A stretch of DNA of 64,000 nt from Flavobacteriaceae bacterium (lineage in GTDB: Bacteria > Bacteroidota > Bacteroidia > Flavobacteriales > Flavobacteriaceae): assembly GCA_027082925.1 (NCBI GenBank), contig JALWTD010000017.1, forward strand, positions 248,001-312,000, read 5' to 3'. Under the pieces are notes generated by a model. The model ran no database searches and had not been told where the DNA came from. It saw nothing but the letters and a program-made list of their open reading frames with translations. Position numbers and translations under genes: made by a program. Numbering within the stretch: position 1 is the first letter of the stretch; each line of letters starts with the position of its first letter. Below are positions 53,961 to 62,404 of the stretch, one piece after another.

Positions 53961-55754
53961 ATGGAAGCAATTAAAGGTGGTGAATTTGTAGTTAAAGAAT
54001 CAAAATGTGATGATATTTTTATCACTGAAGAATTTACCGAAGAACAACAAATGATGAAAGAATCGGTAATTGAATTTATCGATCGTGAGATTTGGCCTAA
54101 CAAAGACCGATTTGAGAATAAAGATTATGCGTTTACCGAAGAAAGTATGCGCAAACTGGGAGAAATGGGATTATTAGGAATCTCTGTCCCTGAAGAATAC
54201 GGAGGTTTAGGAATGGGATTTGTATCTACAATGTTAGTGTGCGACTACGTATCTGCAGCATCAGGATCATTAGCAACAGCTTACGGTGCACATACCGGTA
54301 TTGGAACTATGCCAATATTATTGTACGGTACAGAAGAACAAAAACAAAAATACATACCTAAATTAGCAACCGGAGAATGGTTTGGAGCTTATTGTTTAAC
54401 CGAACCTGGTGCCGGATCTGATGCAAACTCTGGTAAAACAAAAGCAGTGCTTTCTGAAGATGGAAAATCTTATAAAATTACAGGACAAAAAATGTGGATT
54501 TCCAATGCAGGATTCTGTAATTTAATGATTGTATTTGCACGAATTGAAGATGATAAAAATATTACCGCTTTTATTGTAGAGTACGATAAAAACAATCCTA
54601 ATGGAATTACATTGGGTGAGGAAGAGAAAAAATTAGGTATCAACGCATCATCTACTCGACAAGTATTTTTTAACGATACTGTTGTACCTGTTGAAAACAT
54701 GCTCTCAGGAAGAGGTAAAGGGTTTAAAATTGCACTAAACTCTTTAAATGTAGGACGTATAAAATTGGCTGCTGCAGGTTTAGATGCTTCTCGTAGATTA
54801 ATTACAGAATCTGTAAAATACGCTAACGAACGCATACAATTTAAAACACCTATTGCTAATTTTGGTGCTATTAAATACAAATTGGCAGAAATGGCTACAA
54901 AAACGTATTCAAACGATGCTACCAGCTATAGAATTGCCAAAGACATCCAAAATAAAATAGACGCTTTAAAAGCAGAAGGAAAATCGCACCAAGAAGCAGA
55001 ATTACAAGGTGTAGAAGAATTTGCTATAGAATGTGCTATTGCAAAAGTATATGCCTCAGAAAGTGTACAATACGTTTCTGATGAAGGAATTCAAATTTTT
55101 GGAGGAATGGGATTCTCTAAAGATACTCCTATGGAGTCTGCTTGGAGAGATGCTCGTATCGCTAGAATTTACGAAGGAACTAACGAAATAAACAGACTAT
55201 TAACTGTTGGAATGTTACTCAAAAAAGCATTCAAAGGAGAAATTGATTTAATGACTCCTGCAGTAGAAGTTGGTAAAAGTCTAATGGGAATACCTTCATT
55301 TGATACTCCTGACTATTCTGAATTATTTTCTGAAGAAAAAGAACTTATTAAAAATCTTAAAAAAGCATTTTTAATGGTTGCCGGAAAAGCGGTAGAAACC
55401 TTTGGAATGGAGTTAGAAAAGCAACAACAACTTGTAATGAATGCCGCAGAATTAATGATTGATATTTATGTGGCTGAGAGTACTATTCTTAAAACTGAAA
55501 AACTGGTTAAACGCACTTCTGAAAGTGAGTGTGAAGCTCAAATAGCAATGGCAAAATTAAATTTGTTTAATGCTACAGAAAGTGTAATCAGAAATGCAAA
55601 AGAAGCTATTTTTTCTTTTGCAGAAGGAGATGAACAAAGAATGATGCTCATGGGACTTAAACGTTTTACAAAATACACAAATAACCCAAATATTATTGAG
55701 TTAAGAAGAACAATAGCCGATAAAGTTATTGCTGAAAATAAATATTGTTTCTAA
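53961..55754 (+). CDS. fadE: Acyl-CoA dehydrogenase (FadE-like)
   Basis: FAD-dependent first step of beta-oxidation. At 597 residues it has the ordinary acyl-CoA dehydrogenase core (about 30-430) plus a C-terminal helical extension, as in B. subtilis FadE. Markers: GAYCLTEPGAGSDANSGKTKA, GQKMWISNAGFCNLMIVFARI, QIFGGMGFSKDTPMESAWRDARIARIYEGTNEINRLL, the last holding the catalytic glutamate (YEGTNE). The electron acceptor ETF is not encoded here. It is the last gene of the operon. Confidence 0.94.
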   Translation: MEAIKGGEFVVKESKCDDIFITEEFTEEQQMMKESVIEFIDREIWPNKDRFENKDYAFTEESMRKLGEMGLLGISVPEEYGGLGMGFVSTMLVCDYVSAASGSLATAYGAHTGIGTMPILLYGTEEQKQKYIPKLATGEWFGAYCLTEPGAGSDANSGKTKAVLSEDGKSYKITGQKMWISNAGFCNLMIVFARIEDDKNITAFIVEYDKNNPNGITLGEEEKKLGINASSTRQVFFNDTVVPVENMLSGRGKGFKIALNSLNVGRIKLAAAGLDASRRLITESVKYANERIQFKTPIANFGAIKYKLAEMATKTYSNDATSYRIAKDIQNKIDALKAEGKSHQEAELQGVEEFAIECAIAKVYASESVQYVSDEGIQIFGGMGFSKDTPMESAWRDARIARIYEGTNEINRLLTVGMLLKKAFKGEIDLMTPAVEVGKSLMGIPSFDTPDYSELFSEEKELIKNLKKAFLMVAGKAVETFGMELEKQQQLVMNAAELMIDIYVAESTILKTEKLVKRTSESECEAQIAMAKLNLFNATESVIRNAKEAIFSFAEGDEQRMMLMGLKRFTKYTNNPNIIELRRTIADKVIAENKYCF

Positions 55755-55787
55755 TTTATTAAACTTCAAATAAATTTAATTACAACA

Positions 55788-55816
55788 AAAGGCTACAATT
55801 TTAAATTGTAGCCTTT
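55788..55816. terminator. Bidirectional terminator after fadE
   Basis: AAAGGCTACAATTT and AAATTGTAGCCTTT around a single T, between the convergent fadE and DUF2851 genes. Confidence 0.82.
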
Positions 55817-55821
55817 ATTTA

Positions 55822-57096
55822 TTACACAACGCTTAATAACGTTTTTCCTATTTCACAATGCAAACAGTTTAATTTAGAACAATACTCTTTTTTTAACTGC
55901 AACAAAGCCTGCGATTCAAATGCATTTGAACTTCTAAATCCCAGTGCTGAAAATTTAGAAATAATGGCATTTTTTTCAGGGTTTAATTGTTTCATATAAT
56001 TCATTATAGCCAAATTTTTAGAAATACCTGATTTTCTGTAATACAAAAATTGAAAAGGAAAAATTACATTAATAAGCAATAAGTCTATAAAAGCTTTAGT
56101 TAATCTTTTGTCGCTTTTCTTAGAAATCTTATCAAACGTATAATGATTTTTCCAATAAGAAGTAGCTGCTATTTGAAAAAGCGCATAATAATCTTCTAGA
56201 CAACGTGCAGCTACTATTTTTGAAACCAAATTTTGATGCTTATGATACAACATTGCCAACTGTGACAATCTTATGGTAGGAAAATTAGTAGGACGAAGTC
56301 TAAAAAATTGAATTTGGTTTTCTTTAATAGATTGAAGGTTAAATTTGATTTTTAAATAACGGTACTCACCTTGTAGCGTTTTAAAATAATCCGATTCATA
56401 ATTCTTGCTCAACAATCCCGATTGTCCAAAAAAAAGAGCTTCTAAACTCAGTATGTTAGCCGACTGTTTTCTAATCACCGAAAAATCAAGTGACTTTGCA
56501 AAATTCATAAAAGCTTCTGCATTTACTGTAAGCCCAAAATTTTTAGCTACTAAAATAAAAAGCACTGATTCCCAATCATTTGCATATACTTTTAAAAGCT
56601 GCTCAATAACAATCATTTTTTGTTCCAAACGTTCAAAATATAAACGCTCTAACCAATGATTCATCACAAATGAATCTGTACTGGAAAACAACTGTTCACA
56701 ATTAATCCAATTTTTACGTCCTTTAAATAATTTTGTGTAATTGGTTAATACCGATTTTGATACGTATTTCTTAAGTTCTAGTGTTACTACTGGTTGGTTA
56801 TTACTTCTAAAAACAGTTACATCATGTTCCCAAACTACATGTAAAATTACAGTATCGTAACGCTTATCTTGCTCGTGATTATGAATATACCAATCTGAAG
56901 AGTTTACGTGAATTTCAACATTACCTGCCCATAACTGATTTCCAATTTTAATTTTAGCATTAAAAAAATCGGGACCGGAGTTTAAATTCTCTACGCCTAC
57001 TGATTTTATTACAATTTTTTCTCCTTCAGTAGTTGCTAATTCATTCACTAAAAACAACTTAAGTTTCCAGATATAAACAAGAAAATTTTCTTTCAT
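55822..57096 (-). CDS. DUF2851 family protein
   Basis: A 424-residue cytoplasmic protein of the Bacteroidota family DUF2851. Recognisable blocks: VYIWKLKLFLVNELATTEGEKI, NSGPDFFNAKIKIGNQLWAGNVEIHVNSSDWYIHNHEQDKRYDTVILHVVWEHDV near the N-terminus and KEYCSKLNCLHCEIGKTLL at the C-terminus (a possible C-x2-C pair). Its function is not known. It is a single gene, divergent from the nitroreductase gene. Confidence 0.85.
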   Translation of the reverse strand: MKENFLVYIWKLKLFLVNELATTEGEKIVIKSVGVENLNSGPDFFNAKIKIGNQLWAGNVEIHVNSSDWYIHNHEQDKRYDTVILHVVWEHDVTVFRSNNQPVVTLELKKYVSKSVLTNYTKLFKGRKNWINCEQLFSSTDSFVMNHWLERLYFERLEQKMIVIEQLLKVYANDWESVLFILVAKNFGLTVNAEAFMNFAKSLDFSVIRKQSANILSLEALFFGQSGLLSKNYESDYFKTLQGEYRYLKIKFNLQSIKENQIQFFRLRPTNFPTIRLSQLAMLYHKHQNLVSKIVAARCLEDYYALFQIAATSYWKNHYTFDKISKKSDKRLTKAFIDLLLINVIFPFQFLYYRKSGISKNLAIMNYMKQLNPEKNAIISKFSALGFRSSNAFESQALLQLKKEYCSKLNCLHCEIGKTLLSVV

Positions 57097-57211
57097 AGCT
57101 TTTTTTAATATAAATTTAAAATTTAACTTTTAATTAAAAAAATTGAAAAATAAAAAGTGTAAATTCACAACCCTTTAAGGACAATTTATTTTTTACTGAA
57201 TTTATACAAAA

Positions 57212-57844
57212 ATGGATATACTTAACAGCTTGAAATGGAGGTATGCAACTAAAAAATTCGACTCCAAAAAGCAACTAACAAGTCAACAAATTGGAACACT
57301 CAAAGAAGCCTTCAATTTAACCGCAACTTCTTTTGGATTACAACCTATAAAAATGCTCGTTATTAGCAATAAAGAAATTCAGCAAAAAATGCTCGAATAC
57401 GCTTATTTTCAGAAACAGGTTGTAGATGCCTCTCACGTACTTGTTCTATGCATTAAAACAGATATTACAGCCAATGACATAAATGCGTATTTTGATTTAG
57501 AAAAAAAAGTGCGAGGTGTTGATGAAGAGGTGATATCTAAATTTAGAAATCAGCTTTTAGATATGTATAAAAACAAATCATTAGAAAGCAAACAAGCCTC
57601 TGCCAAACAACAAGCATATTTAGCATTAGGTAATTTACTTACGGTGTGTGCTGTCGAAAAAATTGACGCTTGCCCTATGGAAGGATTTATTCCTGAAAAA
57701 ATTGATGCACTTTTCAACCTAAAAGAACAACACTTACAATCTGTTTTACTGCTTCCGGTAGGTTTTAGATCTGATGATGATTTTATGAGCACTATGGAAA
57801 AAGTAAGAAAACCTATTTCCGAAACTACAATAGAAATTAACTAA
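57212..57844 (+). CDS. Nitroreductase-family NAD(P)H-dependent oxidoreductase
   Basis: A 210-residue FMN-dependent enzyme. LKWRYATKKFDSKKQLTSQQIGTLKEAFNLTATSFGLQPIKMLVI is the FMN-phosphate and dimer region of the NfsB/YdgI group, and CAVEKIDACPMEGFIPEKI and VLLLPVGFRSDDD are conserved. The physiological substrate is unknown. It lies 11 bases before the peptidase gene. Confidence 0.9.
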   Translation: MDILNSLKWRYATKKFDSKKQLTSQQIGTLKEAFNLTATSFGLQPIKMLVISNKEIQQKMLEYAYFQKQVVDASHVLVLCIKTDITANDINAYFDLEKKVRGVDEEVISKFRNQLLDMYKNKSLESKQASAKQQAYLALGNLLTVCAVEKIDACPMEGFIPEKIDALFNLKEQHLQSVLLLPVGFRSDDDFMSTMEKVRKPISETTIEIN

Positions 57845-57855
57845 ATTATACAATA

Positions 57856-59313
57856 ATGAATAAAGATATAGAATCACTAGAACCAAAAATTCTTTGGCAG
57901 CATTTCTCAAATTTAAATGCAGTACCAAGAGGGTCTAAAAAAGAAGAGCGCGTTATACAATTTATGGTCGATTTTGGAAATAGCTTACAATTAGAAACTA
58001 TTGTAGACGCTGTTGGCAACGTGATTATAAAAAAACCTGCTACAGAAGGAATGGAACATAAAAAAACAGTGGTATTGCAATCGCATTTAGATATGGTGCA
58101 TCAAAAAAATAGCGATACCGAGTTTGACTTTGATACTGAAGGTATTAAAATGTTTGTAGACAGAGATTGGGTAAAAGCAAAAGGAACTACTTTAGGTGCC
58201 GACAACGGTATTGGTGTGGCTGCCATTATGAGCGTTTTAGCCTCTAAAGACATTAAACACCCTGCGATTGAAGCCTTGTTTACTATTGATGAAGAGACCG
58301 GAATGACTGGAGCTATGGGATTACAAGCTGGTTATTTAGATGGAGAAATTCTACTGAATTTAGATACTGAAGAAGACGATGAAATAGATATAGGTTGTGC
58401 CGGAGGAATTGACATTACCGCTAAAGACACATACAACGAAGTAACTACACCCGTAAATAGTATTGGTTTTTCTGTAACTGTTTCAGGATTAAACGGAGGA
58501 CACTCTGGAATGGATATTCACAAAGGGCTAGGTAATGCCAATAAAATTATGAATCGCCTTTTATTTGAAACACAAGATTTTATTCGAATTTCACAAATTA
58601 ACGGAGGAAGTTTACGAAACGCCATTCCTAGAGAAAGTTTTGCCTCTATTGCTGTTCTTAAATCTCAAAAAGAAACATTTTTAAAAACCATTGCTAAAAT
58701 TTCAGAAGCAATAAAAGACGAATTAAAAACCGTAGACCCTCATTTAACTATTTTGGTAGCAGAAACTTCAATTCCAAATAAAGTTATGACTACTATAAGT
58801 CAAGCTGCCTTACTCAAAAGTATTTATGCAGCACATAATGGTGTTTACAGAATGAGTCCAGACATAAAAGATTTGGTAGAAGCTTCAAATAACATTGCAA
58901 GAGTAATTGTAAACAACGAAGAAATAATCATTCAATGTTTAACAAGGTCATCTGTAGAATCTTCTAAAATGGATTTGGCAAATATGTTAAGAGCTACGTT
59001 TGAACTAAGTGGATATCAAGTTACCTTATCTGGATCGTATCCGGGTTGGAAACCAAATGTAAACTCCCCTATTCTAGGTGTTCTTACAGAAACTTATCAA
59101 AAGTTATTCAATTCAAAACCAAAAGTAGTTGCTTGTCACGCAGGATTAGAATGTGGTATTTTAGGAACTAATTATCCCGATATGGATATGATTTCTTTTG
59201 GACCAACCATTGAAGGAGCTCATTCTCCAGATGAAAGAGCCAATATAAAATCAGTTCAAAAATTTTGGAATTATTTGATAACTATTTTAGAAAATATTCC
59301 TTCCAAAGCTTAA
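57856..59313 (+). CDS. pepD: Aminoacyl-histidine dipeptidase (PepD-like M20 peptidase)
   Basis: Cytosolic Zn-dependent dipeptidase of 485 residues. Metal and catalytic positions: VVLQSHLDMVHQKN (first ligand), TTLGADNGIGVAAIMSVLA (bridging Asp), LFTIDEETGMTGAMGL (catalytic Glu), LNLDTEEDDEIDIGCAGG and ISFGPTIEGAHSPDERANI (last His). NGGHSGMDIHKGLGNA is the dimerisation-domain loop. This is the PepD type of about 485 residues found in E. coli. Confidence 0.93.
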   Translation: MNKDIESLEPKILWQHFSNLNAVPRGSKKEERVIQFMVDFGNSLQLETIVDAVGNVIIKKPATEGMEHKKTVVLQSHLDMVHQKNSDTEFDFDTEGIKMFVDRDWVKAKGTTLGADNGIGVAAIMSVLASKDIKHPAIEALFTIDEETGMTGAMGLQAGYLDGEILLNLDTEEDDEIDIGCAGGIDITAKDTYNEVTTPVNSIGFSVTVSGLNGGHSGMDIHKGLGNANKIMNRLLFETQDFIRISQINGGSLRNAIPRESFASIAVLKSQKETFLKTIAKISEAIKDELKTVDPHLTILVAETSIPNKVMTTISQAALLKSIYAAHNGVYRMSPDIKDLVEASNNIARVIVNNEEIIIQCLTRSSVESSKMDLANMLRATFELSGYQVTLSGSYPGWKPNVNSPILGVLTETYQKLFNSKPKVVACHAGLECGILGTNYPDMDMISFGPTIEGAHSPDERANIKSVQKFWNYLITILENIPSKA

Positions 59314-59318
59314 CAAAT

Positions 59319-59356
59319 AAAAAGAGGTTGTTAAATTTCAATCTCTTTTTATTTCC
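59319..59356 (+). terminator. Terminator after pepD
   Basis: AAAAAGAGGTTG and CAATCTCTTTTT around TTAAATTT form a moderate stem followed by TTTTTATTT, just after the stop codon. Confidence 0.7.
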
Positions 59357-59428
59357 AAGAGTATAATAAACTTTTAAAAATCATAAATAATTGTATTTTT
59401 ACAACATTAAATAATTCTTGAGTCTTTT

Positions 59429-60211
59429 ATGGGAAAAATTATTGCAATTGCCAATCAAAAAGGAGGTGTAGGAAAAACAACAACAACAGTAAATTTAGCT
59501 GCAGCTCTAGGTGTATTAGAAAAAAAGGTACTGCTAATTGATGCAGACCCACAGGCAAATGCATCATCAGGGTTAGGTGTAGATGTTGAAGAAATTGAAA
59601 AGGGAACTTATCAGCTTCTTGAACATGCCATTACAGCAAAAGAAGCCATTGTTTCCACAAATTCTCCAAATGTAGATTTAATACCTGCACATATTGATTT
59701 GGTTGCTATCGAAATTGAATTGGTAGATAAAGATCATAGAGAATTTATGCTTAGAGAGGTTTTAAAAAGCGTAAAAGATGAGTACGATTATATTTTAATT
59801 GACTGTGCGCCGTCTTTAGGCTTAATAACATTAAACGCTCTTGTAGCAGCAAACTCTGTTATTATTCCTATTCAATGTGAGTATTTTGCACTAGAAGGAC
59901 TTGGAAAATTATTAAATACCATTAAAAGTGTTCAAAAAATACACAACCCTAATTTAGATATTGAAGGCTTATTGCTTACTATGTACGACTCTAGATTGCG
60001 TTTATCTAACCAAGTGGTAGAAGAAGTAAAAAAGCACTTTCAAAATATGGTTTTTAAAACCATTATACAACGAAATGTGAGGTTAAGTGAAGCTCCTAGC
60101 TATGGAGAAAGTATTATTGCATATGACGCTACTAGTAAAGGCGCTGTAAATTATATTAACTTAGCCAACGAAATTTTAAAACAACATAATAAGGATGGCA
60201 AAAGCAACTAA
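59429..60211 (+). CDS. parA: Chromosome-partitioning ATPase ParA/Soj
   Basis: Walker-type ATPase that, with ParB, segregates origins. It has 260 residues. The deviant Walker A is KGGVGKTTTTVNLAAALG, with LLIDADPQANASSGLG and YILIDCAPSLGLITLNAL following. There is no N-terminal DNA-binding domain, as expected for a chromosomal type. The stop overlaps parB by 17 bases. Confidence 0.96.
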   Translation: MGKIIAIANQKGGVGKTTTTVNLAAALGVLEKKVLLIDADPQANASSGLGVDVEEIEKGTYQLLEHAITAKEAIVSTNSPNVDLIPAHIDLVAIEIELVDKDHREFMLREVLKSVKDEYDYILIDCAPSLGLITLNALVAANSVIIPIQCEYFALEGLGKLLNTIKSVQKIHNPNLDIEGLLLTMYDSRLRLSNQVVEEVKKHFQNMVFKTIIQRNVRLSEAPSYGESIIAYDATSKGAVNYINLANEILKQHNKDGKSN

Positions 60212-61097
60212 GAAACAAGCGCTAGGAAGAGGATTATCGGCCTTATTAAAAGACTCGAGTTCAGACATTACATCTGCCAATGATAAAAATGCCGATAAAC
60301 TTGTTGGAAATATTATTGAAATAGAACTAGAACATATTGATGTAAACCCTTACCAACCTAGAAGTTATTTTAATGAAGAATCGTTACGTGAATTAGCCAG
60401 CTCTATTAAAGAGTTAGGTGTTATTCAACCTATTACGGTTAGAAAATTAGAAGGACATAAATTTCAATTGGTTTCAGGTGAACGAAGATACAGAGCTTCG
60501 AAACTTATAGGTAATAAAACCATTCCTGCGTACATTAGAATTGCAAACGATCAAGAAATGCTTGAAATGGCATTGGTTGAAAACATTCAACGTAAAGATT
60601 TAGATCCTATAGAAGTTGCGCTTTCATATCAACGTTTAATCGATGAAATTGATTTAACACAAGAAGAAATGAGTGCAAGAGTTGGTAAAAAAAGATCTAC
60701 CATTACCAATTATTTACGTCTTCTAAAATTAGATCCTATTATTCAAACAGGAATGCGTGACGGGTTTTTATCAATGGGGCACGGAAGAGCTTTAATTAAT
60801 GTTGAGAATACAGATGTACAGTTGAGCATTTACGAAAAAATAATTCAAGAAAAATTATCTGTAAGACAAACCGAACAACTTGTTAAAGAAATTAAAGAAG
60901 AAAATACCGGTACTAAAAAAACAAAAAAATCGAAGGCTGCTGAAGTTCCAAATTTTGTAGCAAATGGTTTAAAAATATTTAGTGAATACTTTGGTCACAA
61001 AATAGATGTTAAACTTGCAGGAAAAGATAAAGGGAAAATAATTATTCCTTTTCATTCTGAAGAAGATTTCAATCGAATTAAAAAATTATTAGAATAG
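60195..61097 (+). CDS. parB: Chromosome-partitioning protein ParB
   Basis: A 300-residue CTPase and DNA-binding protein that loads on parS. LGRGLSALLKD begins the ParA-interacting tail; IDVNPYQPRSYFNEESLRELASSIKELGVIQPITVRKL and LVSGERRYRASKLIG are the CTP-binding motifs, ALVENIQRKDLDPIEVA is conserved, and EMSARVGKKRSTITNYLRLLKL is the helix-turn-helix. The C-terminal dimerisation domain is present. No clear parS site was found in this window. Confidence 0.96.
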   Translation: MAKATKKQALGRGLSALLKDSSSDITSANDKNADKLVGNIIEIELEHIDVNPYQPRSYFNEESLRELASSIKELGVIQPITVRKLEGHKFQLVSGERRYRASKLIGNKTIPAYIRIANDQEMLEMALVENIQRKDLDPIEVALSYQRLIDEIDLTQEEMSARVGKKRSTITNYLRLLKLDPIIQTGMRDGFLSMGHGRALINVENTDVQLSIYEKIIQEKLSVRQTEQLVKEIKEENTGTKKTKKSKAAEVPNFVANGLKIFSEYFGHKIDVKLAGKDKGKIIIPFHSEEDFNRIKKLLE

Positions 61098-61678
61098 TGT
61101 TTTACAAGTATCTTACTACCTTATTTATCACTCTATTTCTACTGGTAAATCCTATTTTTTCTCAAAAAAAAGATAGTTTTATTAAGGTAAAAGATACCGT
61201 AGCCGTATCGGCAAATTTATACAATCCTTTATCTCCTGCAAAAGCGGCATTTTACTCTGCTGTTTTACCAGGATTAGGACAAGCATACAATAAAAAGTAT
61301 TGGAAAGTACCCATTGTATATGCTGCACTAGGTTCTAGTATTTATTTTTATAGTGCTAATAACGATTTATATAAAAAATACAGAGCTGCTTATAAACTTA
61401 GAATTAACGATAAACCCGATAATTACGATGGCTTAAACGGAAACCCCTACCTTTCTACAGATGCGCTTATTAATGCTCAAAAATCGTATAAAAAAAATAG
61501 GGATTTATCTCTTTTAGTAACCGTTGGATTGTATATATTACAAATTGTAGAAGCAAGTACCAACGCACATTTATTACAACATAATGTTGATAATAACTTA
61601 TCAATTAGTCCAAAGTTAATTCAACAATCAGCAACAGACAAAGCTATTGTTGGCGCTACTATTAATTTTAAATTTTAG
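61097..61678 (+). CDS. DUF5683 domain protein
   Basis: A 193-residue protein starting at GTG, sharing one base with the parB stop. A signal peptide (KYLTTLFITLFLLVNPIFSQ) is followed by PAKAAFYSAVLPGLGQAYNKKYWKVPIVYAALGSSIYFY, the DUF5683 core with two hydrophobic helices, and then LLVTVGLYILQIVEASTNAHLLQH. In flavobacteria this gene regularly sits between parB and dapB. Function unknown. Confidence 0.85.
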   Translation: MFYKYLTTLFITLFLLVNPIFSQKKDSFIKVKDTVAVSANLYNPLSPAKAAFYSAVLPGLGQAYNKKYWKVPIVYAALGSSIYFYSANNDLYKKYRAAYKLRINDKPDNYDGLNGNPYLSTDALINAQKSYKKNRDLSLLVTVGLYILQIVEASTNAHLLQHNVDNNLSISPKLIQQSATDKAIVGATINFKF

Positions 61679-61680
61679 CC

Positions 61681-62385
61681 ATGAAAATTGCTTTATTAGG
61701 ATATGGTAAAATGGGAAAAGCAATTGAAAAAATTGCACTAAAAAGAGGACATCAAATCGTTCTAAAAGTTGACACAAAAACACCTGAGTACGATATTACA
61801 AAATGTGATATTGCAATAGACTTTAGCACCCCTAAAACAGCATTTTCAAATATTTTAAACTGCATAAACAATCACATTCCCATTGTGAGTGGAACTACAG
61901 GATGGTTAACTCAATTTAATGATATCACAGAGCTTTGTAACAAAAATAAAGGTGCTTTTATTTACGCTTCTAATTTTAGTTTAGGGGTTAACATTTTTTT
62001 TGAACTAAATGAATATTTAGCGAAAATGATGCGTCAACTAAAAGAATATCAAATAGATATAGAAGAAATACATCATACCAAAAAACTTGACAAACCCAGT
62101 GGAACTGCTATAACTTTAGCTGAAGGAATTATTAAAAACTCAACTAAAAATAAATGGGTGTTAGACAAGACAGCTACACCCAATGAAATCCCTATAACTG
62201 CTAAAAGAATTGAAAATGTTCCCGGAACACACACTGTACAATACAATTCTAATATAGACTGTATAGAAATTAAACACACTGCACATAGTAGAGATGGTTT
62301 TGCTATAGGAGCAATTATTGCGGCAGAATGGCTAGTAAATAAAACAGGAGTCTATACCATGAAAGATGTTTTAGACTTAAATTAA
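61681..62385 (+). CDS. dapB: 4-hydroxy-tetrahydrodipicolinate reductase
   Basis: Reduces the DapA product with NAD(P)H in the diaminopimelate pathway. A 234-residue enzyme: IALLGYGKMGKAIEKIA (nucleotide-binding), IDFSTPKTAF, GTTGW, ASNFSLGVNIFFEL, EEIHHTKKLDKPSGTA with the catalytic His-His and Lys, and HTAHSRDGFAIGAIIAAEWL. Slightly short for the family, as usual in flavobacteria. It lies two bases after DUF5683. Confidence 0.96.
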   Translation: MKIALLGYGKMGKAIEKIALKRGHQIVLKVDTKTPEYDITKCDIAIDFSTPKTAFSNILNCINNHIPIVSGTTGWLTQFNDITELCNKNKGAFIYASNFSLGVNIFFELNEYLAKMMRQLKEYQIDIEEIHHTKKLDKPSGTAITLAEGIIKNSTKNKWVLDKTATPNEIPITAKRIENVPGTHTVQYNSNIDCIEIKHTAHSRDGFAIGAIIAAEWLVNKTGVYTMKDVLDLN

Positions 62386-62404
62386 ACTTAAAAAATATTA
62401 TATT

